A stretch of 64,000 nucleotides of DNA from NCBI GenBank assembly GCA_022579005.1, contig MU401527.1, positions 62,001 to 126,000 of the forward strand, written 5' to 3'. Origin of the DNA: Poronia punctata (taxonomy: Eukaryota; Ascomycota; Sordariomycetes; Xylariales; Xylariaceae). Under the pieces are notes generated by a model. That model was not told the origin of the DNA and did not search any database. It was given only the letters and a program-made list of their open reading frames with translations. The translations under genes and the position numbers were made by a program. Shown here in pieces: positions 57,436 through 64,000 of this stretch; within the stretch, counting starts at the first letter, position 1, and every line of letters begins with the position of its first letter.

Positions 57436-60400
57436 TTTCCTTCCTGAAGGCGGGGATATGTCAGACAAGGGGTTTTCGAGGCAAAGAGTAAGCTGAACGA
57501 ATATAACTTGGGCGCGAGGAGGTGTAAAGTGGCTTCAACGCAGGCGTACAGGCGTGTTCAGATCAACACAGATACTTCAACAAACCGGAGGGCGGACGCT
57601 AATTTATATTCTAACGTTCCTTCTGGTCGTGCTCGTTGACTGTTGGCTGTTGGCTTTGACAAATGTAGCCCGTGATGGCGGAAACCGTTCGGGCTTCATA
57701 CCGAAACGAGGCTGGTCGGTTGCTCCCACAGCAGTCACAGATTTTCCCCTTATCTTTTCCCCCAGGTTGTAGGATCCCGTTCGAGGATGGTTGGCAGTTT
57801 GCAGAGTGGTTGCTCCAACCTGATGACAAAACCCCTAAGCTGCCTTCTGCCTCGAAATTCGGCGGACTCCACCTCACAGACACGATGACCACTTGTTTAA
57901 GTTGTTAACTGTGTTATCTGCATCCTTCTGGCAAGCTCCTAACGGCCTTGACAGTCTGGAAAGGTGTCGTGAGGTTGCTTTCCTTAACCTCCTTGGGTCC
58001 GTTGTGGATGCCAAATCCATGTTCCCGGGCCTGTAGCATTCTTAGGCCTTTGATTTGAGGACGGCAACCGAATCTTTCTGAGCTCGGCTCCGATAACTCT
58101 CGGACGAGTATCGTCAAGAAAACCCATGCAGCCCAGCCATGCAACATTTATTGCTCGTCATGTCGGAAATAACTGCAATACCATGCCTCTCCACGCTGTG
58201 CAGCCCCGTGGCCCCCGTCATACAACGGTTGGACGACACGAATAGACTGTCAACGATCGATGGATTTGATGCTGTCTCTGTGTGACAATAGCCAAGCAAC
58301 TAGTCTACATAAGATAGTACCTGTGTATGTAGTTAGGTTAGGTATCTTGTGCTTATACGAGTACACGTGCATCACTGTACACGTACACGTACCTCTCGAT
58401 TGCATGTGGGTCTCCATGCGCAACTCCCTCATGGGATAGTCCTATACAGGTTAGATGTGACAACGGTTCCACCTTTCCCCGGACATCCAGTCCCCATCTT
58501 GTAATGCAAGGTTAGTCGTTCTTGTACAAATGTAGTATAGTCCTTGACAGGTGTGATCATTGCTTCAGTCTCTACTCGTAGGTATCTCATTTGTGTACAA
58601 ATAGTTAGTAAATTCTGATTCATCTTTCCCTCATGCATACATCCTGCAAAGTCCCGAAAGAATGCCTGTCGACGCCGAAAACATACTTATTCTGCCAGTG
58701 CCAGGACTTTGGCTTCGCCGTCAATTTGCTATGTCAGCATGGCTATATCGAAAGGAGAATAACAGCGATCTGTCAGTGTCATTCCTGAGTGGTTAACCCC
58801 CCCACATCCGCTATGGTTGTTGGACAACCGGTCCCAGATCCATGGAACGGCGTGGGTCGGGTAACAAGGAAGCGCAACATCACAGGATCAAAGAGTCTTC
58901 CCGGCATGTGGAACGAGCTTGATCTCTACGAGGGCATGACAAATCTGCCATAATTACTTCCTGTAGTACGTTCTATTCCCCAAGGCAGCTTCTGATGGAG
59001 TTAGGTTAACGTACATGTCCCCAAAACGTTGACAGATCAGGAAGAGTTGAAAGATATACTAACCAATCACGCCTTCATAATTATTAGACAATGCGAAATT
59101 CCGTTTGTGGATACGTTTTACGCTTTGCTTGATTCCAAGATAGTCCATGAGCCTGGCCATGTTCACCTATCCCAGTAAGATGCCGGCAGACAGGCAAGAT
59201 AGTTTCCTGTTTGGAGAAAGGCGAAAACGCTTACATACCACAGGTAATATGCGGTTGCGGCCGCACCTAATGCAGAAGTAGCTTCCTTGAAATACTACTC
59301 GTAGTTTCTCCCTTCGTGCCAAAGGGCCGGGATGTCAGACAAAGTAGACATCGGTTTCGAGACAAGCTCTTTTGGAGGAGGGTGGGGCGCATATGTAGCT
59401 TACACACCTGTCTTTTTGGCATTGAAGAAAATATAGTCCTTGCAGGTGATGGTGTGAAGCTCAAACCAGTTACAATCGTCATCAAGCGAACCCGATGAAG
59501 TGATTAGGTGATAAGATCTACCTGAATTTGGGATGTCAGGGCAGTTACGCTGCGTTGTGGGGCTTTGCTTGACATCACTTGTGAAGAAATCAGGCCATTC
59601 TGATCACAAAGTAGGAAGCTACGGCTATTACCGTGTCAAAGCCCCGTTCATTGTGTACATAGGCAGTCAGGTAGTATCCCGAGTGCCCGATTTTCCCGAG
59701 TCCCATGTGCCACGAGATATGCAACGTCTGTCTACAGCCCTGTGGTACTAATAGTATTTCCTTCCTAGGTAGGTATTAACCTGGTCCGTTGCATTTCCGC
59801 TCAAGTTGTTGTTGTTGTGACATCGGATCAAGTTGTTAACTCATATAAGAGCTGGACGTGTATGCTGATGCATAAGTGACAGGTTTGGATGAAACCCAGT
59901 TCAAGGCCTTCGGCTAATTAATACCAGGCATATAAAGAATCTGAGACATGATTCCAGCTAGATAGGAAATACAGAGTGATGTACGAGACGCCGAGAATAT
60001 TCCGGTGTCACTACATAGCCTTAAAGCAAGCTGAAGCCTTGACGTGTAATGGTCTGATTATGTCAGCATTAAGTGGCTTAGAGTTCAAAGTGGGACAGCA
60101 AATAGACTGAAGATTGTTGGTTAGTATCCTTACTGTTACATACATACTGGTGCCAGAGAAACACCTGCAACCATGCCAGGGCGCAGGATATGAGGCTCTA
60201 CCGGAGCATGGATCCAAGAACGTATATCATTGGGTGAATTAGGCGGGATGGACAAACCCTGGCGCACTGCATGATGCTTGTCGCCAGAACAGCACGTCCC
60301 GGAGAACAACCCGGCCCGGTGTATGTAATCAACAGATCTTCATCTTATTTATCATGCAGTCACGTGCCATAGAAAACATGCGCCTCATCAAGCAGTACGA

Positions 60401-63400
60401 CGAGACATCGAAACGCCCACAGGCTAATTGAACGGCAGCGGCAACCTGGTCCGATGAATACTGGCATAATTAGCCCGCCATAAAAAGCGGCCAGGGGGCA
60501 GTCAACAAATGTCAATACCTACCTAGGTAATAGAACACGCAGATGGAATATCCCAAAGGGGCGAACCATAAGATACGGGACTGCGGTTAGTTTCTGTTTG
60601 TATGGACCGTAGCTATTACCAATACAATGGTACTGACGCAACCTGGTCCAAAGGGGTAGGTGCAGGTGCTGAATAGTGGGTTGTGCTTGAGCAAATACGT
60701 GTACATACTCGTACACGATGCAGGTGCTCTCTAGTTCGTGTAAGATAGTACCTACTTTCAATACATGATTCTATGTTCGATAGGTATCTACCTGCGTGCC
60801 TGCCTACTTAGTACCTGCCATTTCCAGTATGCGAGTCCTGTGTACGAGATGATCAGAGCTAATGCTGCCAATCGATTCTCGGCTCAATCTTTTGGTATTC
60901 AACTCCAAGTGAATACACTCAAAACTTCATTTACTGGGGAGATATGATAGAAGCGTTAGGGGAGTCTTGCGTTCGAAGAATACAAGCTGAGCACGATGTT
61001 TTCTACGCAAATCTTCGGCAGAAAATGGCCCACGACTGATTGGGCGTAAATACACGTACTTACAACGTAGCTCGAGGGACCTACAATGCCGGCAAAAGGG
61101 TGATCTTTTCTATAAACTTCCAACCAAACGCGTTTGGAAACGGAGAATGCTAACTAAAGCTACACGTACCTGACCTAGGCACCTAGGTAGATAATCATTA
61201 GTCGGCTAGTCAAACCAATGACTTCAAACCCAATCCCTGCCACCTGAATATGACCTTATACTACGGTAACTCAGGCAGGTGTGCCACCTATTCGACGATA
61301 TGCATTTTGCAATCTGCACCATGCAAGCAAGTCACCAGTACCATTTCATCAAAGCCACATCGTCATTAAGAAAACCGTTAGAAGCCCAGTTCGTCGACCC
61401 AGCGACATGTAAAAATGGTAATTGAAGAGCAGTAAAGAATCGACATTGGGCTCACGTGGACTCGCATATCGGGGTTTGCCGGCCCCCTAAAGCTAGCGTA
61501 TAATCTGGCGATCGTTGGAGATGAACGAGCGAGAAATGATCTAAGTCCGATTATATCGCCGATGACCAAACACGGAATGACGCCCGCCAACCTCATCTCT
61601 CCACATCAAGGAACTCAGTTAAGGTACATTCGTTGCTCTTATCAAGAGTGTCATAGCCCGACAAAGGAATGTGGCTGTCAGTCACAACGCCGCTAAGAAT
61701 GTTTACTCACAATAGGGTATGTTTCAAGAGACAACAGGGCGTGACGGGAAGGGGGATGCTACTAACCAGAGACTAGTCCCAGAGTTCCAGGATCGGACTT
61801 GGGTAGAAGATGCTCCGTTTTAGTCCGGATCAAGACGACGACGACACGGCTTCTTCGCCCCCAATATAAGGCCTGTTAGGTTGCAGCAGAATGGCTTGAA
61901 GATTATCTATAAACAACTCCTTCGGTGTATGATTGGGCACTCCGCATTGCAAAGAAGGGCTCCCCTGCAGCTAACAGACCAGTAGGTACCTAAAACAACA
62001 TAAAGGAGTATTGCCAGGGATCCTGAGCTTCGGGGCAAATATCTAAAAGCGTTTTCCACAGCATGAGGGCGGTCAATATCGAAGCTTGACCCACTCGCTC
62101 TCTCACAGGCTACGTACTCGTAAAGATGGACAGAACGTATAGCTAAGTGTCTTACTCTTAGACACTTATACCTGATTTTAACACACTACTTTCCAGGAGA
62201 AGAAGGGTACGGAATACGGTTTCCATCACGCCATACTGGCAGCATCGTTCCAGGCTTTCTATATTTCGGGTTCCCCTTTACCAGGTTCTGGGACCGATCT
62301 GCCAGCCACCCGAGATGAACTAGGGTCATGACAGGTTACAAGTGATAGAGGACTATGCCTTGGCCAACCCGGCGCTAATCTAACAGTCCCTTATAAACAT
62401 TAAATATTGGATAACTCCTGCGGAAGACTTATCAAGGTTACCCTGGCTTCTTGTTGAACTGATGGGAGAAAGGAGAACATATCATTCTTTTCACAGTCCG
62501 GGCCACTGCACAGGATTTTACACGGCGTGCCAAGTGGTACGTATACGATGCTTCGTGGAAATTACACAGATGAAATGCTCTAGCCGCTTGTGAGATTATT
62601 GGAAGCTCGGAACCAGAGAACGACATTGCACTCTGACTAATTTGTTGTTGCCACACATGGGTAGAGAGCCACATCATTGTATAGGAGGCAGCTAGCTGCA
62701 CACTGAGGCTTCCTGGTTCTGCAACTGTCGTGTTGCCCCAAGAGTTTCAACCGCGTGACACTTTGCTGGGAATGCAACCACATGCGGCACAACATGCCTG
62801 GCCAGGCTGGCCGAGCTCAACCCAGCTTTTCTTTTGGCTGACGCTTCTCCAGTTCCAGCTAAACCTGGAAGATCATATCAAAGGCAAGAGAATAAACAGG
62901 TTTGTCTTTCTATTGAAGTGAGTAAAGCTTTACGGCAAAATGATATAGGTCCTCGTCTAGGGTAGCCAGGCAATCTTCCATCAACACACACTTTATTCTG
63001 CGATGCTAAACCGGACAGTTGGCTTTCTAAGGACTAGAGGGGGGTTCATTAGCCCTAAACAAGCGATCCGCAGGGCTCGCTGCAACTCAACGTGACTTTG
63101 GCCGAGGTAGGTATTCGTGGACTTTTGTCCTATGCAAACGTTTATGGACATGGCTGCGTACGATAGCGCTCGTCTAACCTGGATAGACTTTTTTACGAGC
63201 CACTATGATTGTGTGGAATCCTTCGGGCCAATGGAGGATTCACGAGTTGCGAAGAGGTACAACGAACTGCGAGTTGGGTGCCCTAACAAAAACATGTTGT
63301 GCAGGAGGCTACGCACTCCCGACCTAGTCGAGATCACGATGACTCGCACCCCCACACATAATGGCATCCTGTTCATGTATGTCCCATAGATTTCCGGCAA

Positions 63401-64000
63401 GCGACATCCGATGTTGAGCCAGGAATGAAGAGCTGTTAGATCGACCATCCGCCGATTCTACCCCTTCCGCCCCTGAGCCAAGAGCTATGCCACCCTAGAG
63501 ACTATTGCGAGCTCGGGTCTCCTCACGGGCAAATTAACCCTACCACACCCATTTATCCCATGAGAAATGTGTTGTATTACCAAAATCAGACGTGCGTTGG
63601 GTCCCATACATTGCAGACCAGGAAGGTTATTAAACACCCCTTCGCACGACGAAGGAGAGTCTCCATAAGCCCATAAGCGTATGCCCTCCGAGTGGCACCA
63701 CCGCTGCGGCAGAGATATGAATACCTTCTCGAGGACCGAGACTCCCTCAAGAATGTCAAGGAAGCAACCAGGCTGCCTGGCAATAAAGTCTTTACAGGTA
63801 TAATCCGCGCTACCCGATATGGTCCTTCTCCCCCCCCCTAGATATGGTGCATCTACTCATGCTGTACAGCAGTAGGTAGATGCTGGGGTCTTGCTTGCGA
63901 GCATTCTGTATGGTGGAAAGCATGGTCATCTAGCAAGGCGATTCGCCACTTGTTTGTGTGATGAGGAGAATAACTGAGGAAAGGGCAACCTTGAATCCTT
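57436..64000. other. Gene-poor right end
   Basis: About 6.6 kb with no gene I can support. All open frames are under 100 codons, overlap in opposite directions and lack motifs. One minus-strand frame at 57611-57892 contains a zinc-knuckle-like CDCCGSNRP but no ATG. Dispersed CCTAGGTAGGTA motifs (near 59766, 60520, 61180) and a GTACAC/ACGTAC run near 58360-58392 are present. Composition is ordinary, not AT-rich. Confidence 0.5.

Noticed and set aside
57675..57908. Plus-strand open frame of 77 codons
   Set aside because: No motif and opposite to a zinc-knuckle-like minus-strand frame; neither is supported as a gene.
1..64000. CRISPR arrays, prophage, operons or a secondary-metabolite cluster
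   Set aside because: None seen; the gene structures are eukaryotic, and no backbone synthase, oxidase or transporter group is present.

Overview
The window looks like nuclear DNA of a filamentous ascomycete (Pezizomycotina). Genes carry short GT..AG introns of about 55-185 nt. There is a Zn2Cys6 transcription factor, a GT34 mannosyltransferase, a GPI-anchored wall protein and a giant leashin/'involucrin repeat' protein. Leashin tethers Woronin bodies, which only filamentous ascomycetes have. The Sordariomycete placement is a guess. No bacterial, viral or organellar genes were recognised.

Layout. 1-2800 is gene-poor and holds a 1.17-kb AT-rich element with 47-bp terminal inverted repeats and a TA duplication. 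2809-9396 is a compact housekeeping block: a DUF3602/Par32-like protein, a GNAT acetyltransferase, uroporphyrinogen decarboxylase (HEM12, haem synthesis; convergent with the GNAT gene) and a 696-aa protein of unknown function, divergent from HEM12. 11475-14575 is a five-exon Zn2Cys6 regulator. 16540-40198 on the minus strand is one gene: a 22-kb exon plus a 1.5-kb exon, encoding about 7,849 residues, best explained as leashin (LAH). 42986-44494 is a Mnn10-like alpha-1,6-mannosyltransferase. 48894-49880 is a secreted GH16 beta-glucanase-type enzyme, 51107-52045 a low-complexity coiled-coil protein and 53619-54125 a GPI wall protein. From 54 kb on the window is gene-poor. It has an assembly gap flanked by poly-G and poly-C, and one small two-exon gene (56965-57435, minus) that I reconstructed as a double zinc-ribbon protein.

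Genes working together. No biosynthetic cluster is evident. Three genes concern the cell surface: GT34 (mannan/N-glycan outer chains), GH16 (beta-glucan) and the GPI protein. LAH concerns hyphal compartment sealing at septal pores. The most interesting object is LAH. It is exceptionally long and unsplit. It holds an 11-copy helical repeat array flanked by 22 lysine-block motifs, and its C-terminal coiled-coil/globular part lies behind a single intron whose retention would truncate the protein.

Limits: splice sites and similarities were judged by eye from sequence and family knowledge. No database search, repeat finder or RNA evidence was available.
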